A stretch of DNA of 38,870 bases from Paulinella micropora. Taxonomy: Eukaryota; Cercozoa; Imbricatea; Euglyphida. The stretch's first letter is position 1. Every line of letters begins with the position of its first letter. A program made the translations under genes and the position numbers. The stretch lies in assembly GCA_009731375.1 (NCBI GenBank), contig BJOX01000072.1:7812-46681 (forward strand), read 5' to 3'. Below the pieces are notes generated by a model that searched no databases, was not told where the DNA came from, and worked only from the letters and a program-made list of their open reading frames with translations. Below, in pieces: positions 1 to 9,809 of the stretch.

Positions 1-573
<573 letters not shown>

Positions 574-574
574 T

Positions 575-978
<404 letters not shown>

Positions 979-1040
979 GGAGGGGTGCACAAGATGGCAC
1001 TCCATGGGAAGAGGAGGTGGTTGGGCCTCTCCCCACGAAG

Positions 1041-1065
1041 GTGACCGCTTGGGGAGGGCGGTCAC
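1041..1065 (+). repeat. Perfect hairpin in LINE 5' UTR
   Basis: GTGACCGC (1041-1048) and GCGGTCAC (1058-1065) form an 8-bp perfect stem with a 9-nt loop. Confidence 0.8.
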
Positions 1066-1089
1066 CGGGATATGCGCAACTCTCAACTG

Positions 1090-1232
1090 GGCATTTACTC
1101 GGTAGGGGTTCGGCCAGGCAGGTTGTGGGGTTGTCTGTTGGATTGTTGGTTGGCTCGTTTTTCTTGGCTGTTGGTTTGGGTCTGGTTTCCTGGTTAGCCC
1201 ATTTTCGCCGAATTTCCTGCCGAGTAAATGCC
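1090..1232 (+). repeat. Inverted repeat in LINE 5' UTR
   Basis: The 17 bases at 1090-1106 (GGCATTTACTCGGTAGG) match the reverse complement of 1216-1232 at 16 positions. The match extends inward (TTCGGC at 1109 against GCCGAA at 1207) to about 25 bp. The loop is roughly 92 bp. Confidence 0.8.
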
Positions 1233-1304
1233 TGGGGGCTTCCAGTTCCGGTTTGGTGATCTTGTTGAGGTGAGCATTCGGAGGAAACAGTACCGAGATG
1301 GGTT

Positions 1305-1392
1305 GAAGATAGGATTCACATTGAGCCGAGATGGGGCTGAGTTGACCTGTTCCAACTCGGCTCCATTTCGGCTTCATGTTAATCCTATCTTC
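1305..1392 (+). repeat. Long near-perfect palindrome in LINE 5' UTR
   Basis: The outer arms GAAGATAGGATT (1305-1316) and AATCCTATCTTC (1381-1392) are perfect complements. An inner, nearly complementary stem (about 1320-1344 against 1353-1377, with GAGCCGAGATGG against CCATTTCGGCTT) leaves a loop of a few bases. Folded, it gives a stem of about 40 bp. Confidence 0.85.
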
Positions 1393-1968
1393 ATCCTATC
1401 TGGGTTTTGTCTCCTCCCTATCTTCGCTTCTTCGGGGTTGCCTAACTGGAACACATGATGAGCGCACGTTGGAGAGGGGCTTCAGTCGGTCCCAATGCCT
1501 TGCCAGTGCCTTGCTGCGTTGCCGTGCCTTGCCCCATGCATTCACACCCTCCACCGTTGCATTTCTAACTGAGCAGCTTCGGCTGGGATTACTATACTTG
1601 TCTGTAAGACCCTATAGGTACCGCTAGGTTCGCGCCTTCTATACCCACGTGGGGGAAGGAGTTTCAGCGGCACGCCGTCCGATCTGGCTCCACTCGGGGA
1701 CACCCGTACCTCATGATGTGTATTGTTAGGAGCAGCTGAAAGTCCATAAGGCATGAGAGTAGAGGCGTTGGCGATGCGATGGAGAGTGTGTGTAGTGCGT
1801 GAGGCAGGTTCTGGCGACGCTGGGGGTGCTGGCGGGCGCCGAAGGGCACGAAGCGACGCGGCAGCGTCCAGTGACACCGGCGGAAATGCGTGTAGTGTGT
1901 GTTGCAGATACCGCCGATGCTATTTGCATGGACGGGCGCTTTCCTCGGCGTAAAGAGGCGCGGCGGTG

Positions 1969-4900
1969 ATGGCCAGCGACATTGGCCGTCTACTACTCTC
2001 AATGGATTACAAATACGCGAAGCACGGAGCTACCACTGTGGCCCTTATGGGACAAGGTAGAATCGCCGAAGACCTGGACAATCCCCGTGGGAATGCCTCT
2101 TCGACGGGCTCTGGCCCGATGTCCCAGGATGGGAGGATGAGGGCTCGCGTATATGACGGAATTCCTGAACCACGTGGAGAGGCTATCTTAGCTGCGCCTC
2201 ATCCTTCCTCCCCAAACCTGGCACACGGGTCGGCGCTTCAACATAAGGCGAGCGGCGCTATATGGCAGATGGCACCGCCGCCTCGACGGTACCGGCGGGT
2301 AGATCGGTACGACAAGGACGGGCGTAATCTGATTGTCTGGGGGCTCTCAGAACGCGCCAATCTACAGGAGATCGCCTCCAAAATGAGCGGTCTTGGTCTG
2401 GTGGTCCCGGTAATGGAGTGGCAAGGCCAGCGAATGTCTCGTCACCTGGAGCTGGTCTACGAGGACGATGACAGCAGGCAGACGGCGTTGCAGCAACTCA
2501 AACATCTCAAATTCTTCGGCAGAGGGGTCAATGTGGCCCTTGGGCGCAGGTTCAGGGACAGGGAACGTGTCCGAAGGCTTATTCGCATCCATCTGCGTGG
2601 GGAAGCGGCGGTCCGGAAGGAGGAAGCTGCGACGGGATATCGCGTCTTGCCTCTGCATGAAGAATGTGTCGATGATGTGCAGGTGGTGTCTTCGGAATTG
2701 GCTGCCGATGCACCTAAGTGTGTGTCTGAGTGTGCTGATGTGCATGTGGTGCCCCTGCATTCGGCGGCCAGTGCAGTGGGGGACCAACCTGCGCAAGCAC
2801 CTGCAGAGGGGGGCAGCACGAGGGCGGAAGCCAAGCGCGGCCGTCGGGTCCGGAAACGAGCCAAGAAGCACCGCTCCAAGCAGTTCGATACCGGCTTCAA
2901 GCTACTCGTCGCGAGTCACAACTGGCAGGGTAAAACGGGATACGACAACGTAGGCACGGCGGAATGGGCATCATTCTACAAGCACGAGGGCTGGCTAGTC
3001 ATCGGGGCTCAGGAGCACCGCATGGGCAAGAAGCAACTTTCCAAATGCAGCCTGGATGGATTCCGGATTTTTGGAAAACCTGCGGAGGTCAGCGAGAAAA
3101 ATCGCTGCAAGGGTGGGGTTCTATTCGCGGTGGCTAACTTCCTTGGTCCGTATTGCAACCTGGTGTCAGCCCCCGTCGACCACCGGCAGCAAGTGTGGCT
3201 GCGTATCGCCTCGGGTGTTACCGGCGCTCAGGATATCTATGTGGGCAACGGCTACTTTCCCCAGGAAACGCAGGAAGAAGAGTCGTCAGAGGCGTATGCG
3301 GCCTGGCAGGCAGCTATAGCTTTTTTTGGAGCCAAAGGTCTTGTGGTCACGGTGGCGGATGCCAACGCGAAGCTCGGGCCGGCATGCAGCCGAAAAGAGG
3401 AGGGCATCGTCGGTCAGCACGGGGAGGTCGATGATAAGGGAGCACCGGTACGTTCGGAGAACGGCAAGAGACTCGCGGCTGTCCTCGTCGCTACGGGCCT
3501 GCGAAATCTGAGCGGCTTCTCGTGCCCAGTGGAAGGGTCCTACTGGTGGTCCCGGCGTGAGCAGCGCGGCATGGGCACAGGCAAGCACCTCCTCGATTAC
3601 ATCTGCGCGTCGCCTGGCTTGGCATCTGGAGCAAAGTTCGGAGTATGCGAAGATGATCTTGATACGGACCACAAGGCAGTATGGGCCGAACTGACGTGGA
3701 GCGGCCAGCGCCGGCCAAAGCGGGCTGCGAAACCTTACAGGTCCTTTCGTGTTGATAAGCTTATTGGTGCTGGTGTCTCGGGTAATGATCACGCTGCGAA
3801 GCAAGCGCTGGATTATCTACGCGACAAGTTCGATGACGTATTCCAGCATTGCCTACAGAAGCTTGGAGTGCATCAGCTGCCTGAGCTTGACCTATCGGGT
3901 GGTGCCGACAGCCAACGGGTGGTAGATGACGTCACCGAGCGAGTGGCGCAGTCCTTCCGAATGGCGGCGCACCGGGTCCTTGGCTCCAGATGTATACGAC
4001 CCCGTTTCACCAACAATTGGTTCGACGGGGAGCTAAAGGAGCTCATTCAGCAGCGCCGGGAGGCCTACGCAGCATACAGGAGGGATGAATCGAATGCGGA
4101 AGCCCGTCTGAATTGGCTACGGCTCCGCAAGCAAATTCGGAAGGCAACTCGGGCCAAGAAGTCCGCCTCCTTCAAGCAAGTGCAGGAAGAAGCGGTCAAA
4201 TGTCAACGCGAGCAATCCTCAAAGCGCTTTTGGCTACTCGCGAAGCGGCTTGGCGGGGCACGCAGAACGAAGGTCTCCGCGCCGGTGCAAAGGGAGGATG
4301 GCTCACTGGCGTGTACGCTGCCGGAAAAGGTCGCTCGGTGGGAGGAATTTCGGAAAAATTCGGTGAAGCCACGGGAAAATCCGGCAAGTGCGGCTGTTGT
4401 GGTGGAGTGCTGTGCAGAAGCAGGCTCGCTGGAGTGGGAGGAAGCCGAAGCTAAGCGGCAGTTCCACTGGAACGATCGCTTCAGAGATGAGGTGGCCCGG
4501 GCTATGAAGGAGCACGAAGTAGGTGAAGACACTTGCGAAGAGCTGGACAAGCCGTTCACGCAAGAGGAGGTCCTTGCAAGGCAACGTGCCCTGAATAACC
4601 ACAAAGCTTGTGGCGAGGACAAAGTGAAGAACGAGATGCTCAAGTATGGCGGCGCCTACATCAATGGCTACTTAACGCAGTACTTCAACTGGATTCGAGA
4701 AGCCGAGAGGACTCCAAAAGCTTGGGGCAAGGGAATCATCGTCAATATCCCCAAGGGTGGGGATCCTACGGATCCTGACAACTGGAGGGATATCTCGATT
4801 ATTAGTTGCCTTGGTAAGCTGTATCTGTCCTTATTAGCTACTCGTCTAACGCTCTTCGTGGATGGCCCGGATAAGCTACGTCCAGAGCAGGGAGGCTTCC

Positions 4901-6759
4901 GCCCGGGGCGTCGCACTACGGATCAGGTCTTTACCCTTTGGCAGAGGTTGAAGGGGCGTCAGCAGCAGAAGCGGGAGTCGTATGTCCTGTTCGTCGATCT
5001 ACGCAAGGCTTTCCCGTCTGTTTGGAGAGATGGCCTATTTGAGAGGCTCTGGAAGCTGGGTGTAAGGGGCAAGTTCTGGCGCACGCTACGCAGGTGCTAC
5101 GAGCAGACTTCGTCGCAAGTGCTAGTTGATGGAGCACTCACCCCCGAAGTACTGGAGGGTGTAGGCGTCCAACAGGGGTCCCCTCTCTCTCCCACACTCT
5201 TCAACGTCTTTATGGATGAGCTGTGTGATCGGCTGGCGAGTGCCCTCAAGATCACGGATGTGAAGCGGCTGAACGACATCAAGGCACTTCTATACGCGGA
5301 CGACGTGGCCCTCATCGCTCACAGTCGCACCGAGCTCCAGAAGATGGTCAATGTTGTGGCCAAGTTCGCGGAAGATTACCGGCTGGAAGTCAACTTGAAG
5401 CCCGGCAAGACGGAAATCATGCCCATTTACACGTCGAGCAAGGCGAAACGACCAAGTATCAGGGAGCGAGGTGAGCCCGTGGTGTGGTTTCGCGGCCAGA
5501 AGCTTTGTGTCACCAGTCAGTACAAGTACCTGGGAGTGGTTATCACCGACGACCTGAAGTGGAAGGAGCAGGCCCTGCGGGCTACGCGTGTCACTGAAGT
5601 CGCCACCGCAGGTTGGTACTCTTTGTGGTGTGCAGGTGAGATACAAGCTAGGTATCGTCTCATGTGCTGGAATCAACTTGTGGGGGCCAAGCTGAAGTAC
5701 GCCTTCGATGTCTGGCGTGCCCCCGTATCGCAGCTCACCAAGCTGGAGGCAGCAATGCTGCGCCCCATGAGGATGATTCTCGGCATCAGCCCTAAGACAA
5801 GCAAGTGGATTACACTCTTTCTGGCGCGCTCTTTGAGTGCGGAGCGTTTGCGGCGGGCGGCGCAACTGAAGTTCTATGGACGGCTGCGTGTTCTACCGGA
5901 GAAGCGATTTCCTGTCATCGCATCTCAAGTCAAATCCGACTGGACTGCGGAGGCCGAAGGCGCTATCAGGGACTCAATGGATCTACAACAAGGGCTTCAG
6001 GAGCTCCTAAATAGCTCAGAGAAGGACCTCGAGGGTTGGTGTTCGACTGTGGACAAGTGGGCCCTTCAGCAGGACGTCAAGATGGTGCAGCAACTGATGT
6101 GGGACAAGCGAGAGGCAGGCAGCGATCTTACTGATGGCCTGCGAGTCATCCTAAGACAAGTCTTTGGAACTAAGGAGTTCCCAAGATGGGTAGCCCTTGA
6201 TGATGCGCATTATAATCTGCTTCGGAGAAGGTTGCTCAGCTGCAACAACCGCCTTCGGTTGTACCGCAGCAAGTTGGTCAGTGGCATGTCCCCTCGCTGC
6301 TTCTGTTGTCATGATGATGTCAATGAGTCCCTTGCGCACTTCTTATGGGATTGCCCCATGCATGAGGGGAGACGTAAGCAGCTGTTGCTGAGTATGCAGA
6401 GGCTCGGTGGCATGGCTGTGGGGGGTGCTGAGGGGGATGGAGGGAGTGAGGAGGGTGGTGAGGTCGTAGGCGGTGAGGTTGTGGTGGAGGATGTGTTGCT
6501 TGGGCGGGAGCGGGAGGGCTCTGTGCGGCAGGGTTGGGATGATATGTCGCCTGTGGATCAATCACGATTGTTTTGTAAACTTTTTCAGGGGAAGTCGCGC
6601 TTCCGCAGTAACTTTAGGCTTGCTGCGTTGTTAGTGTTACAGCGTTGCGTCCCCCTCCAAAGTTGGATGTGTTGTTTGGATCATATGTGTCTGAGTGTTG
6701 GTCTGCTAGGGAGGGTAAAAGGGAGGAGCTTGGGGTGGAGGATGGGGGCGAGGAGGTGA
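1969..6759 (+). CDS. LINE ORF: endonuclease-reverse transcriptase
   Basis: A single 1596-aa ORF for nicking the target and copying the element RNA into DNA. TAA at 1951 is in frame upstream and 1969 is the first ATG. Residues about 119-200 (RNLIVWGLSE) resemble the RRM-like fold of LINE ORF1 proteins. Residues 310-577 form an APE/EEP endonuclease: QE at 348-349, DAN at 464-466, LDYI, and the catalytic TDH ending at H568. The reverse transcriptase follows: motif A FVDLRKAF with D1010, then QQGSPLSPTLFN, YADD at 1109-1112, and YKYLGV. A CX2CX9HX4C zinc motif lies at 1444-1462. The Gly/Glu-rich tail and last 35 residues look out of frame (see 6645). No separate ORF1 is visible upstream. RT and endonuclease residues appear intact. 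Confidence 0.9.
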   Translation: MASDIGRLLLSMDYKYAKHGATTVALMGQGRIAEDLDNPRGNASSTGSGPMSQDGRMRARVYDGIPEPRGEAILAAPHPSSPNLAHGSALQHKASGAIWQMAPPPRRYRRVDRYDKDGRNLIVWGLSERANLQEIASKMSGLGLVVPVMEWQGQRMSRHLELVYEDDDSRQTALQQLKHLKFFGRGVNVALGRRFRDRERVRRLIRIHLRGEAAVRKEEAATGYRVLPLHEECVDDVQVVSSELAADAPKCVSECADVHVVPLHSAASAVGDQPAQAPAEGGSTRAEAKRGRRVRKRAKKHRSKQFDTGFKLLVASHNWQGKTGYDNVGTAEWASFYKHEGWLVIGAQEHRMGKKQLSKCSLDGFRIFGKPAEVSEKNRCKGGVLFAVANFLGPYCNLVSAPVDHRQQVWLRIASGVTGAQDIYVGNGYFPQETQEEESSEAYAAWQAAIAFFGAKGLVVTVADANAKLGPACSRKEEGIVGQHGEVDDKGAPVRSENGKRLAAVLVATGLRNLSGFSCPVEGSYWWSRREQRGMGTGKHLLDYICASPGLASGAKFGVCEDDLDTDHKAVWAELTWSGQRRPKRAAKPYRSFRVDKLIGAGVSGNDHAAKQALDYLRDKFDDVFQHCLQKLGVHQLPELDLSGGADSQRVVDDVTERVAQSFRMAAHRVLGSRCIRPRFTNNWFDGELKELIQQRREAYAAYRRDESNAEARLNWLRLRKQIRKATRAKKSASFKQVQEEAVKCQREQSSKRFWLLAKRLGGARRTKVSAPVQREDGSLACTLPEKVARWEEFRKNSVKPRENPASAAVVVECCAEAGSLEWEEAEAKRQFHWNDRFRDEVARAMKEHEVGEDTCEELDKPFTQEEVLARQRALNNHKACGEDKVKNEMLKYGGAYINGYLTQYFNWIREAERTPKAWGKGIIVNIPKGGDPTDPDNWRDISIISCLGKLYLSLLATRLTLFVDGPDKLRPEQGGFRPGRRTTDQVFTLWQRLKGRQQQKRESYVLFVDLRKAFPSVWRDGLFERLWKLGVRGKFWRTLRRCYEQTSSQVLVDGALTPEVLEGVGVQQGSPLSPTLFNVFMDELCDRLASALKITDVKRLNDIKALLYADDVALIAHSRTELQKMVNVVAKFAEDYRLEVNLKPGKTEIMPIYTSSKAKRPSIRERGEPVVWFRGQKLCVTSQYKYLGVVITDDLKWKEQALRATRVTEVATAGWYSLWCAGEIQARYRLMCWNQLVGAKLKYAFDVWRAPVSQLTKLEAAMLRPMRMILGISPKTSKWITLFLARSLSAERLRRAAQLKFYGRLRVLPEKRFPVIASQVKSDWTAEAEGAIRDSMDLQQGLQELLNSSEKDLEGWCSTVDKWALQQDVKMVQQLMWDKREAGSDLTDGLRVILRQVFGTKEFPRWVALDDAHYNLLRRRLLSCNNRLRLYRSKLVSGMSPRCFCCHDDVNESLAHFLWDCPMHEGRRKQLLLSMQRLGGMAVGGAEGDGGSEEGGEVVGGEVVVEDVLLGREREGSVRQGWDDMSPVDQSRLFCKLFQGKSRFRSNFRLAALLVLQRCVPLQSWMCCLDHMCLSVGLLGRVKGRSLGWRMGARR

Positions 6760-6844
6760 TTGACCTCACTGAGGTTCCATCAGCTTCTGTCCCACCCTCT
6801 CCCCCAAGTGACGTTGATGTTGCGCGGCGCGGCCGTCCGCGCAG
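6645..6844 (+). pseudogene. Frame-shifted C-terminal continuation of the LINE ORF
   Basis: In the third frame the sequence stays open to the gap and reads as plausible protein: KLDVLFGSYVSECWSAREGK, then an acidic stretch with EEVIDLTEVP and a basic RRGRPR end. The main frame over the same bases gives a Cys/Met/Trp-rich tail and a stop at 6759. The two frames meet at a run of five C (6651-6655), so a one-base length change there would explain it. VIDLT fits a SUMO-interacting motif and RGRPR an AT-hook core; both are inference. Confidence 0.5.
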
Positions 6845-7177
6845 NNNNNNNNNNNNNNNNNNNNNNNNNNNNNNNNNNNNNNNNNNNNNNNNNNNNNNNN
6901 NNNNNNNNNNNNNNNNNNNNNNNNNNNNNNNNNNNNNNNNNNNNNNNNNNNNNNNNNNNNNNNNNNNNNNNNNNNNNNNNNNNNNNNNNNNNNNNNNNNN
7001 NNNNNNNNNNNNNNNNNNNNNNNNNNNNNNNNNNNNNNNNNNNNNNNNNNNNNNNNNNNNNNNNNNNNNNNNNNNNNNNNNNNNNNNNNNNNNNNNNNNN
7101 NNNNNNNNNNNNNNNNNNNNNNNNNNNNNNNNNNNNNNNNNNNNNNNNNNNNNNNNNNNNNNNNNNNNNNNNNNNNN
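6845..7177. other. Assembly gap (333 N)
   Basis: Unknown sequence. It hides the LINE 3' UTR and possibly one or more SINE bodies. Confidence 1.
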
Positions 7178-7204
7178 ATGCATCAGCCATTGACAGAGAA
7201 GCAC

Positions 7205-7206
<2 letters not shown>
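7178..7206 (+). mobile_element. 3' end of the LINE or of a SINE A copy
   Basis: ATGCATCAGCCATTGACAGA and the following GAAGCAC are identical to the 3' end of family A (A1, A2, A3). The right half of the family A stem-loop (TGCATC) is present; the left half is lost in the gap. It is either the LINE's own 3' end or a separate SINE. Confidence 0.75.
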
Positions 7207-7273
<67 letters not shown>

Positions 7274-7335
7274 GTACATGCGTATGTATGTATGTATGTA
7301 TGTGTGTATGTATATGTATGTATGTATGTATGTAT
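7207..7335 (+). repeat. (TTA)n tail followed by (ATGT)n
   Basis: (TTA)n from 7207 to 7273 is a retroposon tail. It passes into a (GTAT)n tract (about 7274-7335). Confidence 0.9.
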
Positions 7336-7510
7336 GATAGAACTGCCTCAAAACCCCATCCATAACAATTTGACAGACAACTGGGTCCTGGGCTACCAAT
7401 CAGCATAGCAGAGTTAAAGATCTTTATGAAGCCTCGATCCTCCTCCCCAGCATACCACCAAAATTCATAGTTGGATTGGCATCACAGTTTAACGCCGTAA
7501 GGCCATTGGG

Positions 7511-7512
<2 letters not shown>
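7336..7512 (+). mobile_element. Retroposon family C, copy 1
   Basis: A body of about 177 bp that recurs at 9810-10000 (ACTGCCTCAAAACCCCATCC, GGGTCCTGGGCTA and GGCCATTGGGCTGAATAAT are shared with small changes). Just before the (AAT)n tail is GGCC ATTG GGCT (7501-7512), a 4-bp stem with a 4-nt loop, comparable to those of families A, B and D. No convincing pol III promoter is visible. Confidence 0.65.
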
Positions 7513-7580
<68 letters not shown>

Positions 7581-7586
7581 GTAATA

Positions 7587-7632
<46 letters not shown>

Positions 7633-7657
7633 CAATAATATAATGATAATAATAATA
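7513..7657. repeat. (AAT)n shared by two facing retroposons
   Basis: This array is the 3' tail of C1 read on + and the 3' tail of SINE A1 read on -. The two elements sit tail to tail. Confidence 0.85.
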
Positions 7658-7827
7658 GTGCTTCTCTGTCAATGGCTGATGCATTTCTGCACATGCGCCT
7701 CCATCGTCTCACCCGTGAGGGGAGTACGAAGAATTGACGATAAGCTCTAATGACACCCCCGCAAGGGCAGTTCCAACACTTCCAGACGGACCGGTATGTT
7801 CAATGAAAATACTGGTGGCACCGACGG

Positions 7828-7836
7828 GAATCGAAC
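7828..7836 (-). promoter_or_regulatory. Pol III box B of SINE A1
   Basis: On the minus strand GTTCGATTC matches GWTCRANNC at every position, 30 nt downstream of box A. Confidence 0.85.
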
Positions 7837-7866
7837 TGGCGACAGGGCCCAGATGGTAGAACTTGA

Positions 7867-7877
7867 CCACTGGGCTA
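7867..7877 (-). promoter_or_regulatory. Pol III box A of SINE A1
   Basis: On the minus strand TAGCCCAGTGG matches TRGYNNARNNG at every position. Confidence 0.85.
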
Positions 7878-7888
7878 TCACGGTGTCC

Positions 7889-7927
7889 ATGATAATAATA
7901 ATAATAATAATAATAATAATAGTAATG

Positions 7928-8018
<91 letters not shown>

Positions 8019-8099
8019 GTAATAATAATAATAATAATAATTTTGATGATAGTAATAATAATTTCGATGATAATAATAATGATAATAATTTTGATAATA
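7889..8099 (-). repeat. (ATT)n tail of SINE A2
   Basis: An array of about 210 bp with a degenerate start (TTTTGAT, TTTCGAT repeats at 8041-8095). Read on the minus strand it follows SINE A2 and leads into the head of A1. Confidence 0.9.
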
Positions 8100-8282
8100 G
8101 TGCTTCTCTGTCAATGGCTGATGCATTTCTGCACATGCGCCTCCATCGTCTCACCCGTGAGGGGAGTACGAAGAATTGACGATAAGCTCTAATGACACCC
8201 CCGCAAGGGCAGTTCCAACACTTCTAGACGGGCCGGTATGTTCAATGAAAATACTGGTCCAGAAATAGACCGGTATGTTCAA

Positions 8283-8283
<1 letters not shown>
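8100..8283 (-). mobile_element. SINE family A, copy 2 (5' truncated)
   Basis: It matches A1 from the stem-loop region back to about 8252 with one or two changes. The tRNA-like head is missing. Instead the 5' end repeats a short segment: GAACATACCGGTC occurs at its extreme 5' end (8267-8279) and again, as GAACATACCGGCC, about 35 bases into the copy. A template jump during reverse transcription would explain both. Confidence 0.8.
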
Positions 8284-8356
<73 letters not shown>

Positions 8357-8383
8357 TAATAATAGTAATAATAATAATAATAA
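8284..8383 (-). repeat. (ATT)n tail of element D
   Basis: An (AAT)n array of about 100 bp on +, equal to an (ATT)n tail on the minus strand, between D and SINE A2. Confidence 0.9.
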
Positions 8384-8557
8384 AAATGTATCTCCTGCCA
8401 ATTGCTGAGCCAAAAGGCCATGTGCATCCAGTCCTCCATTCCATAAGGAAAGTCTCCACACCAATCGGTGGAATAAAGGAAGTGACGGCATAGAACATTA
8501 CTCTAGGAGCTTTATACCAATCAGCCCATGGAAAGGACCGATGGCCTATGTACTCCC
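8384..8557 (-). mobile_element. SINE-like element family D
   Basis: A 174-bp body on the minus strand starting GGGAGTACATAGGCC. Its 3' end carries GGATGCACATGGCC with a GGCC TTTT GGCT stem-loop (8419-8408), CAGCAATTGGCAGGAGATAC and then (TTA)n. The end resembles those of A and B; the 5' part is unique here and shows no clear box A or B. It may be 5' truncated. Confidence 0.6.

Positions 8558-8588
<31 letters not shown>
8558..8588 (-). repeat. (ATT)n tail of SINE B2
   Basis: A short (AAT)n tract on + (tail on minus) between B2 and the 5' end of D. Confidence 0.9.
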
Positions 8589-8589
<1 letters not shown>

Positions 8590-8865
8590 TATATATTGAT
8601 CTGTCATGGCTGAGCCCGAGGGCCATGCGCCTCCATCCCTCGACCCAACAGGGACTACAGTGAGTAAGTTGGGGAGGGAAGAGTGACTCTAACCATCCTG
8701 CATAGAAAGCCCCAAAAAGGAAGTCCCTACTACCCGCACAGTGTCGGGTACCTTGCAGGAAATCAACTACAAATGATCGATCTTCCCCGCGTGAGAGCTC
8801 CACGAGACTGGGTAGGTCCCGCATGGAGGTACTCACAGGGGTAGCAGACATTTCATGCGGTCTGC
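8589..8865 (-). mobile_element. SINE family B, copy 2 (cut by gap)
   Basis: The reverse complement matches B1 along its length: GCAGACCGCATGAA, CTCGTGGAGCTCTCACGCGG, GATCGATCATTTGTAG, GGATGGTTAGAGTCACTCTT, GGGTCGAGGGATGGAGGCGC. Its stem-loop is GGCC CTCG GGCT (8624-8613), where B1 has AGTC CTTG GACT. It has about 20 bp more than B1 in mid-body. The tRNA-like head lies in the gap. Confidence 0.75.
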
Positions 8866-9809
8866 NNNNNNNNNNNNNNNNNNNNNNNNNNNNNNNNNNN
8901 NNNNNNNNNNNNNNNNNNNNNNNNNNNNNNNNNNNNNNNNNNNNNNNNNNNNNNNNNNNNNNNNNNNNNNNNNNNNNNNNNNNNNNNNNNNNNNNNNNNN
9001 NNNNNNNNNNNNNNNNNNNNNNNNNNNNNNNNNNNNNNNNNNNNNNNNNNNNNNNNNNNNNNNNNNNNNNNNNNNNNNNNNNNNNNNNNNNNNNNNNNNN
9101 NNNNNNNNNNNNNNNNNNNNNNNNNNNNNNNNNNNNNNNNNNNNNNNNNNNNNNNNNNNNNNNNNNNNNNNNNNNNNNNNNNNNNNNNNNNNNNNNNNNN
9201 NNNNNNNNNNNNNNNNNNNNNNNNNNNNNNNNNNNNNNNNNNNNNNNNNNNNNNNNNNNNNNNNNNNNNNNNNNNNNNNNNNNNNNNNNNNNNNNNNNNN
9301 NNNNNNNNNNNNNNNNNNNNNNNNNNNNNNNNNNNNNNNNNNNNNNNNNNNNNNNNNNNNNNNNNNNNNNNNNNNNNNNNNNNNNNNNNNNNNNNNNNNN
9401 NNNNNNNNNNNNNNNNNNNNNNNNNNNNNNNNNNNNNNNNNNNNNNNNNNNNNNNNNNNNNNNNNNNNNNNNNNNNNNNNNNNNNNNNNNNNNNNNNNNN
9501 NNNNNNNNNNNNNNNNNNNNNNNNNNNNNNNNNNNNNNNNNNNNNNNNNNNNNNNNNNNNNNNNNNNNNNNNNNNNNNNNNNNNNNNNNNNNNNNNNNNN
9601 NNNNNNNNNNNNNNNNNNNNNNNNNNNNNNNNNNNNNNNNNNNNNNNNNNNNNNNNNNNNNNNNNNNNNNNNNNNNNNNNNNNNNNNNNNNNNNNNNNNN
9701 NNNNNNNNNNNNNNNNNNNNNNNNNNNNNNNNNNNNNNNNNNNNNNNNNNNNNNNNNNNNNNNNNNNNNNNNNNNNNNNNNNNNNNNNNNNNNNNNNNNN
9801 NNNNNNNNN
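8866..9809. other. Assembly gap (944 N)
   Basis: Unknown sequence. It hides the head of SINE B2 and the start of family C copy 2. Confidence 1.

Larger units (their letters stand above)
7658..7888 (-). mobile_element. tRNA-derived SINE family A, copy 1 (complete)
   Basis: About 231 bp. On the minus strand it starts GGACACCGTGATAGCCCAGT and has box A TAGCCCAGTGG and box B GTTCGATTC with 30 bases between them, as in a tRNA gene. The head ends GTCGGTGCC, able to pair in part with the 5' end. A family-specific body follows, then GATGGAGGCGCATG, a stem-loop (GTGCA GAAA TGCAT), CAGCCATTGACAGAGAAGCAC and (TTA)n. Transcription would be by RNA polymerase III; reverse transcription would need a LINE partner. 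Confidence 0.88.

Noticed and set aside
1228-1877. Short ORFs in the LINE 5' region as an ORF1
   Set aside because: They overlap in several frames, are under 120 codons and show no domain.
2362-2900. Minus-strand ORFs of 147-169 codons inside the LINE ORF
   Set aside because: Shadows of the + strand coding sequence in GC-rich DNA.
7820-7888. A functional tRNA gene
   Set aside because: Box A and box B are good, but the acceptor stem pairs imperfectly, the head is continuous with a SINE body and tail, and the head recurs in another SINE.
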